In this document: positions 46,270 through 59,124 of the stretch, in pieces
Layout: every line of letters begins with the position of its first letter
Numbering within the stretch: position 1 is the stretch's first letter
Assembly: GCA_028671895.1 (NCBI GenBank)
Contig: CM053810.1
Location: 67,643,501-67,707,500 of the forward strand
DNA: 64,000 nucleotides
From: Oenanthe sinensis
Lineage: Eukaryota > Streptophyta > Magnoliopsida > Apiales > Apiaceae
Direction of reading: 5' to 3'
Notes under the pieces: generated by a model
Told to the model about the DNA's origin: nothing
Seen by the model: the letters and a program-made list of their open reading frames with translations, nothing else
Database searches by the model: none
Position numbers and translations under genes: made by a program

Positions 46270-47222
46270 GGAGTTAATTGGATTTTTCATCCCAATGATT
46301 TGGACTAACGACACTTTAATACTCATATTTTAAATAATTATATAATGCATCCCATAACTATTTAGGGCGCTGCACTTTGCACCCTTTCTGTTCAAATGTT
46401 AGGGGTAGTTTAGGAAATTAAAAATATTTTATTATAATCAGACCTTTATTTGAGATTTTTGACCCTCTAAACGATATTTTTTGGAAAAATTTAAACAACG
46501 GAAGTTTGAGAGGGCGAAAAGATCTTTTCAAAATAATATGGCTCAAATTTTTCGGGATTATAACGAAACTGAAATTAAATAAAATATACGCTTAATGAAT
46601 TTGTAAATTCTTTTTGCCCCTCTAAACAATATTTTTTGGAAAAAATTAAATAACGAAAGTTGTATAGAACGAAAAGGTCTTTTCAAAACAATAAGGTTCA
46701 AATTTTTTGTGAGAATTAAATAAAACGATGCTTAATAAATTTGTAAATTAAACAATTATTTCTATTTTTTATTATTTTGAGAATAGTTCAAAATATAATA
46801 TGAAGAAACATCATGAACGAAAGTTGTAAACATTGAATCATCAAAATTCATTGAAATTCGAACTGAATTAAATTTATTATGAATTTTACAAGATTACTAA
46901 ATTTACAATTTATTTTAAAAAAATTATAAAAAAGATTCCGAAAATTTTGAAACTTATTATTTTAAAAAGATCTTTTTCTCCTCTACAACTTTCGTTCTTT
47001 AAATTTTTCTAAAAATTATTGTTTAGAGGGTTAAAAACTCAAATAAAGGTCTGATTATAATTAAATATTTTTAATTTGCTAAAATATCCCTAGTATTTTA
47101 ACGGAAAGGGTGCAAAGTGCAGCATCCAAAATAGTTGTGGGATGCATTGCACAATTATTTAAATTATGAGTACTAAAGTTTTATTGATCCAAATCATTGA
47201 AATGTAAAATGCAATTAACTCC
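46270..47222. mobile_element. Fold-back element with long inverted arms
   Basis: The left end GGAGTTAATTGGATTTTTCA is the reverse complement of the right end (read inward GGAGTTAATTGCATTTTACA). Similarity continues through ATGATTTGGA, CCAT/ATGCATCCCA, GCTGCACTTTGCACCCTTTC and ATTATAATCAGACCTTTATT, so each arm is at least 230 bp and most of the 953-bp element folds on itself. The left arm also repeats GAAAGTTG..AACGAAAAGGTCTTTTC internally. Flanks GTATAA and GTAAGAA are only vaguely alike. MULE or Foldback type; no coding capacity. Confidence 0.75.
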
Positions 47223-47331
47223 GTAAGAAGTAAAAATCGTGACAGGTAACTCACCCGACTTAAGAGTGCAAGATTATGGGACGGCTAGTTATCTACCTAG
47301 ATTAAGCGAGATTGTAGGAGTTAAGCACATG

Positions 47332-47742
47332 GTCACCGCTAAGGCTGAGTAACGGTCGCTTCAGTCAATTTTTAACGGTCAAACCGGACCAGACCACTAA
47401 TAGCGGTTTTTTCATATCTCAAATCTGGATCAGACCGTTTCGATATTGGACCCGACCGAACCAGACCGCAATTAAACGGTCCGATTCGGTTGGTTACGGT
47501 TTTAAACCAAACTATTTGATATGATAATTTTATGCATAAAAAACCCTTTCTGAATCATATACAGTGGCACGATACTGTCAAAAAGTATGTCAATTTTAGT
47601 ACATAGATTACTAATTTACTAGTTTACTACATTACGAAAATACTAATATGTGCTCAAATGACCATATTAGTATTATACAAAAAAAAATGCATTCCAAGAG
47701 CAGACTAACAATCTTAATTCTAGAAGAAATATTATGTAAAAC

Positions 47743-47779
<37 letters not shown>

Positions 47780-48025
47780 AGACAAATATAGGTAAATGTA
47801 AAATAAATTTATATTATATTATATATATATATATAATATATTTATAGCGGTCCGGTTCAGTCTTAATGGTCGGTTTAGAAATGAAAACCAGACCGGACCG
47901 AAAAATAACGGTTTGTATTTAAATCAAACCTATACCAAACCAAACCGCTTAAAAAATCGTAAAAAGCGGTTTGGTCGGTCCGGTTCGGTCGATTTGGTTA
48001 TTTTTTGCACAGCCCCAGTCACCGC
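47332..48025. mobile_element. hAT-like element rich in GACCGG/AACGGT, 8-bp target duplication
   Basis: Element 47340-48017 lies between two copies of GTCACCGC (47332-47339 and 48018-48025). Its ends are short imperfect inverted repeats, TAAGGCTGAG and, from the right, TGGGGCTGTG. Both arms carry many CGGTCCGGTTCGGT-type words; the middle has a (TA)n tract at about 47748-47776. Noncoding. The 8-bp duplication supports hAT. Confidence 0.8.
47748..47776. repeat. TA dinucleotide microsatellite
   Basis: (AT)n run of about 14 units inside the hAT-like element. Confidence 0.85.
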
Positions 48026-48239
48026 AACCTAGTTATTACGGGGATTAATTGAAGTACGCGCATAAATAATTGGTGTTGTTAAATGAACACGATAATTACT
48101 TTATACATTCGGACAAATTAATATAAATTACTTATAAATCCTTTTATACATTAATTTTCTTATGTCTCGTTTATGGTAACTTTGACTTTAATAAATCTTT
48201 TTATGCATTAACTTTTTTGTGTCTCGTTTATGGTAAGTT

Positions 48240-49250
48240 TGACTATTAATTAAAATTGTTCTAAATAATAGTAATATATTTATTTTAATAATATAAATAT
48301 AAATATGAATATAATATTTTAAAAATAAATAATAATATATTCATATAAATAATCTACACAAAATTAATAATAATAATTTATTCATATAATTATTCATATT
48401 ATTAAATTTATTTTTTAATAATAATTTAATTTTAATTTTCAATTATATAAATTTCATATTTTATACGATATGAATTATACTATGAACAATCACATTCCAA
48501 TTACTTAAAAAAATCATATGAATATACTCCATATTATCATATAAATATTTCATTTTATTAGTTTTAGGGTTTTCAAGTTAGTAAAAAATTTAGTTTTTCA
48601 ATTTAAGTTTATATTACCGTTTTAATAAAAAGAAATATAAAAAATAATCAAAAATAAATTGCATGTGAATAAAAATTTACAGGAGATTCTTCTTTTTTAT
48701 TCATAATTAAACAATTGTTCTTGTAACAAAAAAAACTAAATTATTACATCATGAATAAAAATAATTAAATATAACACCCTAATATATATATATATATAAT
48801 ATACACCCTGAAAGATTTCACTGGACTACATAATTTTGTTGGAAAAAATATTATTTCCGTACAAAAAATAATTTTTATATTATATCTGATAATTAAAAAA
48901 TAATTTATATATAAATCAACTTTTAAAGTTATAACAATTAATTTATATTAAAAATGTACATGATAAATTCAAGACTATGTTTTTATGATAATTTATGTTT
49001 TACTCTATTTTCTATATGAATTATGAAAACAGTTAAAAATATAATTAAAATAAATTTTATAATTAATTTTATAAATTCAATTTTATTATATTAGTTTTTC
49101 TTATAAATTTAATTGAGCAATAATTTAATTGATATTAATAAAAATAATAAATAAATAAAATTTATAAATATATTAATTTAATATCATTATATAAATATTT
49201 TATAATTAGAATTATATAAAATTTCATGGACTAATTCTTTGTTTAGTTTT
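48240..49250 (-). repeat. AT-rich dispersed repeat, copy 2 (inverted)
   Basis: The reverse complement aligns in long stretches with 30410-31350, including the stretch around AATTTAATTGAGCAATAATT and the one around TTAGGGTTTTCAAGTTAGTA. Noncoding. Confidence 0.65.
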
Positions 49251-52200
49251 ATTTCAAAAAAAAATATTTGTTTAGTTTATATATTTTGCTAGTTGATTGA
49301 TTTAAATAAGGTAAATATATCTTAATAATAAAGGACTATATCTAAATAAGGTAAGAATATCTTATTAAATATTTATATAAGATTATATGAAGATAATGTA
49401 TAAAATTAAAAAAAGTTATTGAGGTAATTATTTTCAAGTGCACAAAACAAATCTCGAGTGCATTTAGAAATTATGTAAATGAGTCAAAGAATTCGTAAAC
49501 TACTCAAACTTGTATTGTTAAAATATTCTAATTTGATTTAATAACCATCCCCAGCCAAGTTTGAAATCAAAAAATTTGCTGAGCTGAATTCGACTTTCAA
49601 ATCGATTGAAACTAGCAAATCTAATGAATATTCATTCTATTGCATTCAAAAGTATATTTTTGCACGTATTCGGAATAAATTTTTATTATATATAAACAAT
49701 TGAATCAAGTTTATTAGCTTGAAACATTTGTCAAAAGTTTGAGTTTTATAAATTCTTTGTTCGTACAAACTTAAACTAGAAGTTGGAACTTTTAGTTGAA
49801 CTTTAAACAAGAGAACATTCAGCTCAACTCGATTCAATATAACCTACGATGACATGCTTAACGCAAGTTTACAAACATATTCTTCCTTTTTTTTACTCAG
49901 CATGCATCTCACCCATTCATTCTATTTTAATATGAAAAAAGAAAAAGGCAGAAAGAGTAGCATTTGTTACTATGTTATTGAATTATATTTTAAAGTTAGC
50001 CAACGAACTTTTGAATTTTGATGAATACTATTACACTAGACACGCACGACTTTTAATGCAAACTCCATAACCGCTCCTTAAAGCTGCTACTGACCTGCTG
50101 TTACATGGGGGGTGGATGATCACAGTCCGAATTTCATAAATTACAAGTTACTAATTAAGAAATCAAAACTGATTAAATTGAAATTAGTGATCCTCTTGTT
50201 TTTGAGTCTGTTTTAGAAGAGTTAGGAAACCATTTACGGGAAAAAAATTATCAAGCAAATGGTTGCTCTGGATCCACTCCCTCTCATAAATTACATGTTA
50301 ACTTTTGTTTTTGATCCTGTATGCTCTATCTCACTCATGCTACTACATCAGTCTATCTTTTTAACATTAGTAACCCTTTAAGCTTTATCTTTTAAAAGCT
50401 TTAATCATTAGGAAGAAGATGCTTTAATTTCAAGTCTGAACTATTCAGTTTCACAAGCTAAAAAATATATTTGCAGCATGAGAAACTTGGTTAACATTAA
50501 ATTACTCCAAAATGATCAATGATAATTGTGAAAGTTTGTTTTAACTCGATCATAATTGAACTTTGTTAAATATTAATATTCCGTCACAAACAGTTTGATT
50601 ATTTTGTTTACAAGTTTTCTTGCGATCAACGTGCATAATTTGTTCATGAGCAATTTTGTTTACTATAATCACGGGTTTATTTTTTCACTATATTTTATAT
50701 AAAAGTAATATCTACTAATGTATCTTAATTTACATTGAAGTAATATTGCTTACGAACAAAAAAGTTAAATCTCACAGTTTTGAAGTTTTAATAATATTGC
50801 TTAAATTAAATCTCTCACAATTTTGTTTACTACTGTATAGTTTTTGATAGTTTTAAAAATAATTTGATTAATATTAGGGAAATGTTATTTCCAGAGCCAT
50901 TTTTTTTATTTCCAGAGCATGCATGGTTATATTTTCTCTCTTGGCATGCAAAAAATTCACAATTCGAATACAAATGGCTTTGGAAATAAAAAAATTGCTC
51001 TGAAAATAACATTTTCCTTAATATTATAGCTCCTTTTCATTTACTCGTTATTGAGCCCATGCCATATATGTCATTAAATAATTAAAACGTGCCCGATTTT
51101 ACTACATTAGATTATCATATATATTATCAATATTTGCAAGTTTTTAAATATTCCTAAATTTTAAAATATTATTTAAAATTCAAACTAAATATTTCTCGAT
51201 TTTAAAATATTATTTAAAATCCGAATTGAATACTCTGAATTTTAGTGAATATTTTTTAATCAAAATTAAATACTCTCAGCTTTTTAAAATTTTAAAAAAT
51301 ACTGTAAAATCTGAATAAAACACGCCCCTTAACCTACATCTCTTAGTGCGCGGAGTCCGCAATCTTTTAAATAATATAAATTTATCTAAATATCTCATAT
51401 CAAATTCAATCTGATTTAAAAAATTCAAAACCTTTTATATAAGTTCTACTATATAAAATTAGTACTCCACATCTATACTATACTATAACATTATCGAATT
51501 TTTTTATAATTTATAATTTGATTAATAGATTATTATTGAGAATTTTCAATAAAAAATAATGACGGTCATCATTTAAAATAAATAAGCAGAACCATTATAT
51601 ACAGTACTATTTAGTGTTTCAATATATATTCTGATAAGAAATTATATCAAAAAACTTAAATTTCATTTTAATATCCAACATTCTTAACTTATAAAAATGG
51701 AAAATGTAACGACGTCGTATAGGGTACGCAACTATAAGCCGGGGTTAGCACCGGACTAGTGGTATAGAGCTTTGAGTTTTGATGTAAAAATATGAGTTAA
51801 ATGCAAAATATGTACCTCTAATTACACACATCTGCACTTTGTGTACACCAAGTTTGATATCTATCAGAGTGTGTATTTGCGCTTACCAAAAACTAGCAGA
51901 GTGTGTATTTATTTAAAATATAGTTAACACCATTAACTATTTCAAGAACATTTTAATACATTCCGTTACGGAAAATTGGAAACACAAATTCACAATCAAC
52001 TCAATTTGCTACACAATTCAATCAACACAACTGACACGACGCAATCTGCTACACACTCACACCAACAATATTTCATCAGATGAACTTGAATAACATGTTT
52101 TCTTTTCGGATAATGTCCACGTCAACCCAACTGAACGAGGTTCCAGTTTTCAAAACAAAAATCCTAAAAGATCAAGTTCAGAAGCATAATAATTTCTTAG

Positions 52201-52895
52201 TATGGCACAACTAATTAACAAAGAAAAGAGTCTAAAACTACATACTACCAAAAATATATACTCCGTATTAAAATAAATTTTAAGCCATATATTACTTTAC
52301 ATAAATTAAGGATGAATTATTGTGTGCGTGTGTACTTGATTTCAAATTTTTTGTCCAAAAAAAATACTTGATTTTAAGTCAAGACAAATCATTTGTGTGT
52401 TCAGTAAAAATTTATTTTAATATTTTTTAATTTATTTTATATATTACACTAGTTACTGATGTAAATTTTAACTTATTTTATAACAATTATTGTTTCTTAT
52501 AACTTATTTTATTAGTATTTAATTTAATAAAACTTCAATACATGTTTTTGTAAAAGAATAAAAATTTTGACATTATAAATATGATTTGCAAGGTAAGTAA
52601 CTAAGTATCCTCTCTAAACAAAAATTTAATTATTAGTTAATTAATATTAAAAAGTAATAATCAAGTAAATAATCACATTTTTTTATTATTTATTCAAGTC
52701 AGGGGTAATATTTTATGTTTTAATGATAAACAAATAAGTAGTGTTTTTAGTTCTATTTTTTCCAACCGGGCTCAGCATAATATAACGTTGAATTGTAATG
52801 GTAAAATCTGATAAATACTAACGGTGTTAGCTTAAATTGACGGAAGTACATGATTTGCTAGCTTTTGATAAATACATGCACACACTCTGCTAGAT
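49251..52895. other. Gene-poor AT-rich region
   Basis: No gene seen in about 3.6 kb. TCTATACTATACTATAACAT at 51472 resembles a Helitron 5' end. Repeated A/T-rich phrases near 51110-51320 (TTTTAAAATATTATTTAAAA twice) suggest another decayed element. The last part is the presumed promoter of the pseudouridine synthase locus. Confidence 0.4.
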
Positions 52896-53518
52896 ATGAA
52901 TTTCGGTGTGCACAAGTCGGAAACTACATATACACAGCTTGCAATGGAGAGCATTGTTTGGCAGACACCTGCTAATCCACCACAACGCCACGATTATATC
53001 TTCTCCAATGGTAATTTTCCAAACACCATACATAATAATTATATACACACCTACCTGATTTATATTCTAATGTTTTAATTTATCTGTATCTATTTTTAAA
53101 TTATACATACATTTTTCAGGTGTTCGTTATGTTAGACCCTATTACTTTGAGTTCATATCCCATGTATGTATATATATTTAATTTATATGATTTATTGCTA
53201 ATGTTACTTGATTGCTTTACTCATTTTATTTATAATTGTTTCTAATTTGTATGTATTGTAAAACCCTAGTCGATTTTGTTCCCCAGGCTAAGAATAGGTG
53301 GGCGGGGAAGACGATTGTTGATCTTTTTACCCATGAATTCAAAGGCCGACCACGCCAATACTATGTATGTCATTACTTATGCTTCTAGTTTGTTGATTAA
53401 TTGCCGACTACTTGTCTGTTTGTAATTTTAGCATTGGTCATTTGAAGTGTACTACTCATTTGTCATAATTTACGGTTAATTACAAATCTTCCAACGTACT
53501 TCGATTTTAGTAGATACT

Positions 53519-55983
53519 TTTGTTATAACAGCCCAACTTTTCGGACCATTATCTAATAACAGAATATTCAAAAACAAATCTAGATATCATTAACTGCGAT
53601 AAGAAAATAACTGATAATCCTGATAAATTTTAATGTCTAAATATCTGAAATTAAAATACTGATAAATCTAAAATCAATTAGCATAAGTCTTCCTAACGAT
53701 CTAATTAAACTGAAACTAAGGTCTGGGTAGTGCTCATCACTCTTCCCACTTTACCCCTGAATACCTGCGGAAAGAACATAATACGAGTGAGCCAAATGCC
53801 TAGTACAAATATATTTTAAAAGGAAAATATTTTTATATAACTGAATATATTGTGTCTTACCAACACAAAGAGAGAAGCACAATAATAAGTGCACTGAATC
53901 AATATAATGCGAATAGAACAAAATGAAATAGAATATATGGCTGAATCACAATTAAGGTAGGTATCCATAAGGGTCTCTTATATAATCATATACTCGCACA
54001 AAGCAAGTTACAAAACAGAGAATTCTTCCCCGGTAATCCACGAGAAGAAAACACATGAAATGCACAAAGCATTCCTACAATACAGAGAATCCTTCTCCGG
54101 TAATCCACGAGAAGAAAACACACAATAGCGATCATGATCATTACACAATCTCATACTCCAGAGAAGTGCCCATATACTCACAGCACCGATACGGGTAAGT
54201 GCCGAGTTCACCAGACCTCCAAACTCCATGAACTCGTCTGTGATTTGACCACACAGATAGGTTTAAGAGCCCATCACATAGGTTACAAAAGTTGCCGACT
54301 CTTTAATCAGAACAGAACAGAACAATGTCACAATAAAAATGCGAAACGAAACAGAATCTAGGCAACAATAATTCCAAAAATAGGGATATGAAACAAAACT
54401 GAGAATATATACTAACAAGTATATACAGAGTACAATGAGGTCAAAACTTTAGAAAAACTCGACAATAAATATAACGAGTGAACAATATTTAAAATTGAGA
54501 AAACATGTCGGAAATTTATACTATAATTATAATTTAAAACTGAGAGAGAGAACAGAAATTCGTACCTTAAAATAGCTATGAAATTAATCCAAATATATCA
54601 AAACCTTGCTAATAGAGATCCGCAGACTATACGTCAATAATTGTATCTAAAACCAATTTAATTAATGTAAGTTATGGTGTAATATTCGTGCAAGTCCACA
54701 AAATTATATATGTATAATGAAGTATTTAATTATATAATTAAATATATCTATGTACAAAAATAACCCATGTTAAAAGCAATTGAGATATAAATTATATAAC
54801 ATACCATTAGGTGCACATAGTCCGTTAACATGAAATTTGATAATAACATTCACACATATCATTAAATTAGTTTTATCCTTATTAATATTAATTACGAAGA
54901 AAATACCACATTAAACAATTATGTATTCGGTTACGGAGACATGCTTACAAAATTCAAGCACTTTAACACTGAAGGAAGAGTATAACTTATAATTGTCATT
55001 ATTAATATTATTTAAGACATTATCCTCTCAATATTTATTTAAATATAAAATCATATATGGGTACCATGCAAAGACGCTTAATATAAAATATTTAAAGCAC
55101 CAAAATAACTACCAAATACGCATGCATGACATATATCAACTATTTAATATAGCAGTCCATTAACAACTAACTAAAGTATTACAGAATGTTAACAAGGAAT
55201 AAGTGCACATAAAATATTAGATATAAAATTTAATTTGCTCTTAAGAAAAACAAGTTTTTTTAAACTCTTAATCAATATACCATTATGATCAAATCATTAA
55301 TATATGCACATTAACGAAGACTAAATAATTAATTGAGTTTATAACAACAAAATTCATACTCGCGGTGGAGGCGTACCAATCAAATTAACAAGTCCATTGC
55401 AATACAAATTAATATGCTATTAATTATAACACATAAAAAGTTAGATCTAAATACGTACATGCATATGGGTAGTAAAAGTCATACAAGTAGTAACATTCAT
55501 TGAATATCATGGTAATAAAGGAACTTGATTACACATATAAAATCAACTAATTATATACCTGGATTCAATTGATTTTTAACGCCTAAAAGAAGAATGACAT
55601 GATCTTCTCGGTGTCTTTGACCACAGACTGACGACTTATGCCGTTACTCTAATTTCCAACGTTTGCTTCTCCTTTTCTTTGTTAGTATTAGTCGTATACT
55701 AATAAATTAGGTATTTATATATAAACAAATTGATTAACTCCTTGTTAAACTAAAGTCCTTCAATTAAGGAAGGATATATCCAAATCATACGTTTTTTACT
55801 AGTTAACTAACTAACAGATTGATAATATGACTTATCTAAAACATCTTTTTTTTAAAAGAAAATCTACCAATGAAAATCACTAAAAACTGTATTAAATTTA
55901 AATCACCCAATTTTATTAAAAACCAAAATAATTAATGAATAATATTATTAAATTAAAAAAGAAAATGAGGGGTTTTACATTTG
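53519..55983 (+). mobile_element. Solo LTR, Gypsy-like, in intron 3 of the PUS7-like gene
   Basis: Block 53524-55978 (2455 bp) starts TATAACAGCCCAACTTTTCG and ends GGGGTTTTACA and is flanked by TTTGT on both sides (53519-53523 and 55979-55983), a perfect 5-bp target duplication. The start resembles the TGTAACACCCCGACTTTTCG start of plant Gypsy LTRs, with TG changed to TA. A typical LTR phrase, GCGGAAAGAAC...GAGTGAGCCAAATGCCTAGTA, follows at about 53768. No gag or pol, so it is a solo LTR. Confidence 0.75.
54015..54125. repeat. Two 40-bp direct repeats inside the solo LTR
   Basis: CAGAGAATTCTTCCCCGGTA followed by ATCCACGAGAAGAAAACACA at about 54016 recurs as CAGAGAATCCTTCTCCGGTA with the same tail at about 54082. 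Confidence 0.85.
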
Positions 55984-56405
55984 TAGTATTTTATATGACG
56001 CAAAGCTAATGTCAAGTGCAAATTTTTGGTTTGTCATTTTTTTAAGTGGATAAGTACTTTTGAAGTGAAGAGTAAGTTAGAATATAACATCGGAATGTGA
56101 CAAATGAGTAATTATGTGATAATATATAATCTGTAATTATGTGAGAAAATATAAAAACGGTGTTGCATCGATTATGGCCAGTATTGATCACCATAGTGAA
56201 CCTACCAAGGGGAATGAACTCACCAAGGAGCAATAATAAGGTGAACATAATATATTGTATAATATTCAATATTGCGGGTAAGAGGGTTTGAATTCAAGAC
56301 CTTTTTGTAAATTTGGATTTCCTACCATTATCTCCCAAAAGCTTAATGTCCTATTTAGTTGGAGGGAATTAAATTAGGCGAGGATAGAATGAAATTTGTA
56401 TATAA

Positions 56406-56727
56406 ATCTATACTATATTGTTAAAGTCGAAATATTAAAAATTTGGTAGTCAGTCGGTAGTCGGTTAGTATTTGGGCCGGATAGTTGATTAATTATTGGG
56501 CTTAATTTTAAAATATTAGCCTCCTAACTAAAATACATCTCTATACAAAACACACAAACATTATCATATTAAAATATAAATACAAATAAATTATATAAAA
56601 ATATATACATATAATATTAAATAAAGTTTAAATTATTATTATACAAATAAAAATAAATTCAAATCATACTAAAAATATTAAAAAACTAAAAAATTGCATC
56701 CGTACATCGCACAAAATATAAGCTAGT
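56406..56727 (+). mobile_element. Mini-Helitron in intron 3 of the PUS7-like gene
   Basis: Element 56407-56726 begins TCTATACTATATTGTTAAAG and ends AAGCTAG, preceded by A and followed by T, as for Helitron insertion between A and T. Just before CTAG lies GCATCCGTACATCGCACA, a weak-stem version of the usual 3' hairpin. Its 5' region is similar to 22789-22860. Only 320 bp, no Rep/helicase. Confidence 0.75.
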
Positions 56728-58927
56728 ATTTATAATTTTTGTTTCTCCATTTTATATATGCAGATTTAAATTAGAGCCCAATACTACAAATTTGGATATA
56801 AATGCCTCATATTATTCACAAGCCTTATCATCGCAAATTTGCACTCATAGTTATCATTCTTCCATCTTGCATCTATTCTCCCATCTTCAATTTTGTTAAC
56901 ACTCCTTCATTCCATTCCTTCCAACCAAATGGAGTGTAAGGTGTTGCGGAAAGCACTAAATGGATCTTATACATTAACATTGTTGTGCTTGCTCTGAAAT
57001 AATGTCTTGTTGTAGGAACTTTTGGATTAATGACCAAAAAGTTGTACGTGTATTACCCATAAATAATATTTTTATATCCTGTCCTAGTTAATACCCAAGA
57101 TTATTGTAGGTTTCTGCTGTTGAATCTGGTCGGATACAGGTTGAAGGACAAACTGTACCACATCATATATAGTCCAGTCATCCCAAAAGATCAGCCACTT
57201 CTTGCACAGGTTCTTCAACATTTCTTATTATGTTAAACAATCGTTCTTCTGTTTTAATAAGACCGCGAATGTAAATTTGGTAATTTCTATGCATTGATGT
57301 AGGCATGAACCACCAGTGATGGCCTTGGATGTCTTAATCCTGCAGAAAGAACCAGATGTCCTGACTGTTTATAAGCCCGCATCTGTCCCGGTAAGTTGAT
57401 CTAAGTATTCTTACTTTCTTATTTCAACTGTCCTATTGCCTTGTATATTTTGGACAAACCATAGCTTGCTCTAATTGTGCTTTTATGTTGTGTTGCTTGT
57501 ATATGCAAGTCTACTTGCAAACATGAAAGATAACTTCTACACTTGAGATTGATCTCACCCCTGTCCTTAAATTATGTAACGGGAATGTGTATGACCCTTA
57601 AGAAAAACTAGATGAATATTCTATTGGTAGGTTACGAAACCGTAAGCAGTCATCTGAATTTCCCTATATTGTCCACTGAAAACTTTTAAGCAATGCAATC
57701 CTAGAATCATGTTTCTCTTAGTGAGGTTGCCAACCATATAATTAGGTTGTCTCGAAATTCGCAAAGCTTGTCCATTTCTAACTTAGGGATCTATTTATAG
57801 GAAATTTAACCGCCAGTTATGGGTTAATAATACATGATTGGATTATTATAAGTCTTAAAATCATTAAATTGACTTTTCTATACATGTGATGTAGTCGTTG
57901 CAACCTTGCATGTAAAACAGTAGGTAAAAATCCAGCATATCATATGCAGACTAAATTTGTTATGCTTAAGCTTTTGTCTTTACTATGTCATCTCTGATCT
58001 TATCTAGGTGCATCCATGTGGTCAATACCGTATGAACACGGTCGTTGGCATTCTTCAGGCAGAGCATGACTTAGCACCTCTATTTCGTATCCGTTTTTCT
58101 TTTGGCATTTCATTGAATATCTCAAGTTGGCAGTGTGATATCATTTCTGTAGCCTTCTTTTTCTGTACTTGTATTTGTGTTACCCCGTTCTCCATTCCTG
58201 GAGGATTTGCAAATCTTGTTTTTTTCTTGACAATGCCATATTAGCTATTCATCGACTCGATCGCTTGGTCTCAGGACTGCTTATCTTGGCCAGAAGTGCT
58301 TCTAAAGCTGATTTTTTCAGGCAACAGGTAACCTACACTACTCTCTTTGCCTTTAACTAGATATATTTAGCTAATTTAATGTACTTTATATAATTATCAT
58401 AATGTCGACATTTCCTCTATCCGGTATCCTTCCATATGTTCAAGACTTTATAATAACTTTCATTTTTCAGCATGTACATATAATTACTGCTGCTGCTGGC
58501 GCATACTCGATGCATGGTGGTCAATTAAAAGTCAATGTTGGCCATATAGTACTTTCAAGCTAAAAGTGGAAAATGATAAGTAGATATACGTGTTTGCTGT
58601 ATGAATTATTGTAACTTGTTAAATAGAACAATATTAACAAAGAATATAGACTTCTTTCCCAACTCTCTTGATTATGGTTATTTGATAAATAAATAAGACC
58701 ATCTTTTGGAGCAAATTATAGTACAAAAAAACCTAAAGTTATTATTTCTTCTTGTCCTGCAGTTTTCAAAAGAAAAGGTAGGTATTATTAATTTTTTACC
58801 AAGCTGTTACTCTTCCAGATTGAATCAGGTGTGGTAGAGAAGAAATACATTGCAAAGGTCATAGGAGTATTTCCTGAGGATGAGGTGTGTCACTGAGAAT
58901 TCCTATAATATGTACTTCTAAATGATA

Positions 58928-59124
58928 CTACCTCTGTCCCAATTAGTCGTCTCTTTGACTTTTTGCACGCATTTTAAGGTGCATATGAAAGATGTCTCTA
59001 ATAATTATTTTTTGAATTTATTTAAAAAAGAAAATTCAAAAAATAATTTGTGGAGCTATCTTTTATATGCATCTTAAAATGCGTGCAGAAAGTCAAAGAG
59101 ACAACTAAGTAGAGACGGAGGGAG
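58928..59124. mobile_element. Stowaway-like hairpin MITE in intron 8 of the PUS7-like gene
   Basis: CTACCTCTGTCCCAATTAGT at the left is matched by CTCCCTCCGTCTCTACTTAG read from the right, and the arms pair almost completely (GTCTCTTTGACTTTTTGCAC in both). About 197 bp, between TA on the left and GA on the right. Typical of palindromic Stowaway MITEs. Confidence 0.8.

Noticed and set aside
47265..47340. Possible 5S rRNA-like segment (AGTTAAGCACATGGTCACCG)
   Set aside because: Only a few words resemble 5S rRNA; the internal control region is not present.
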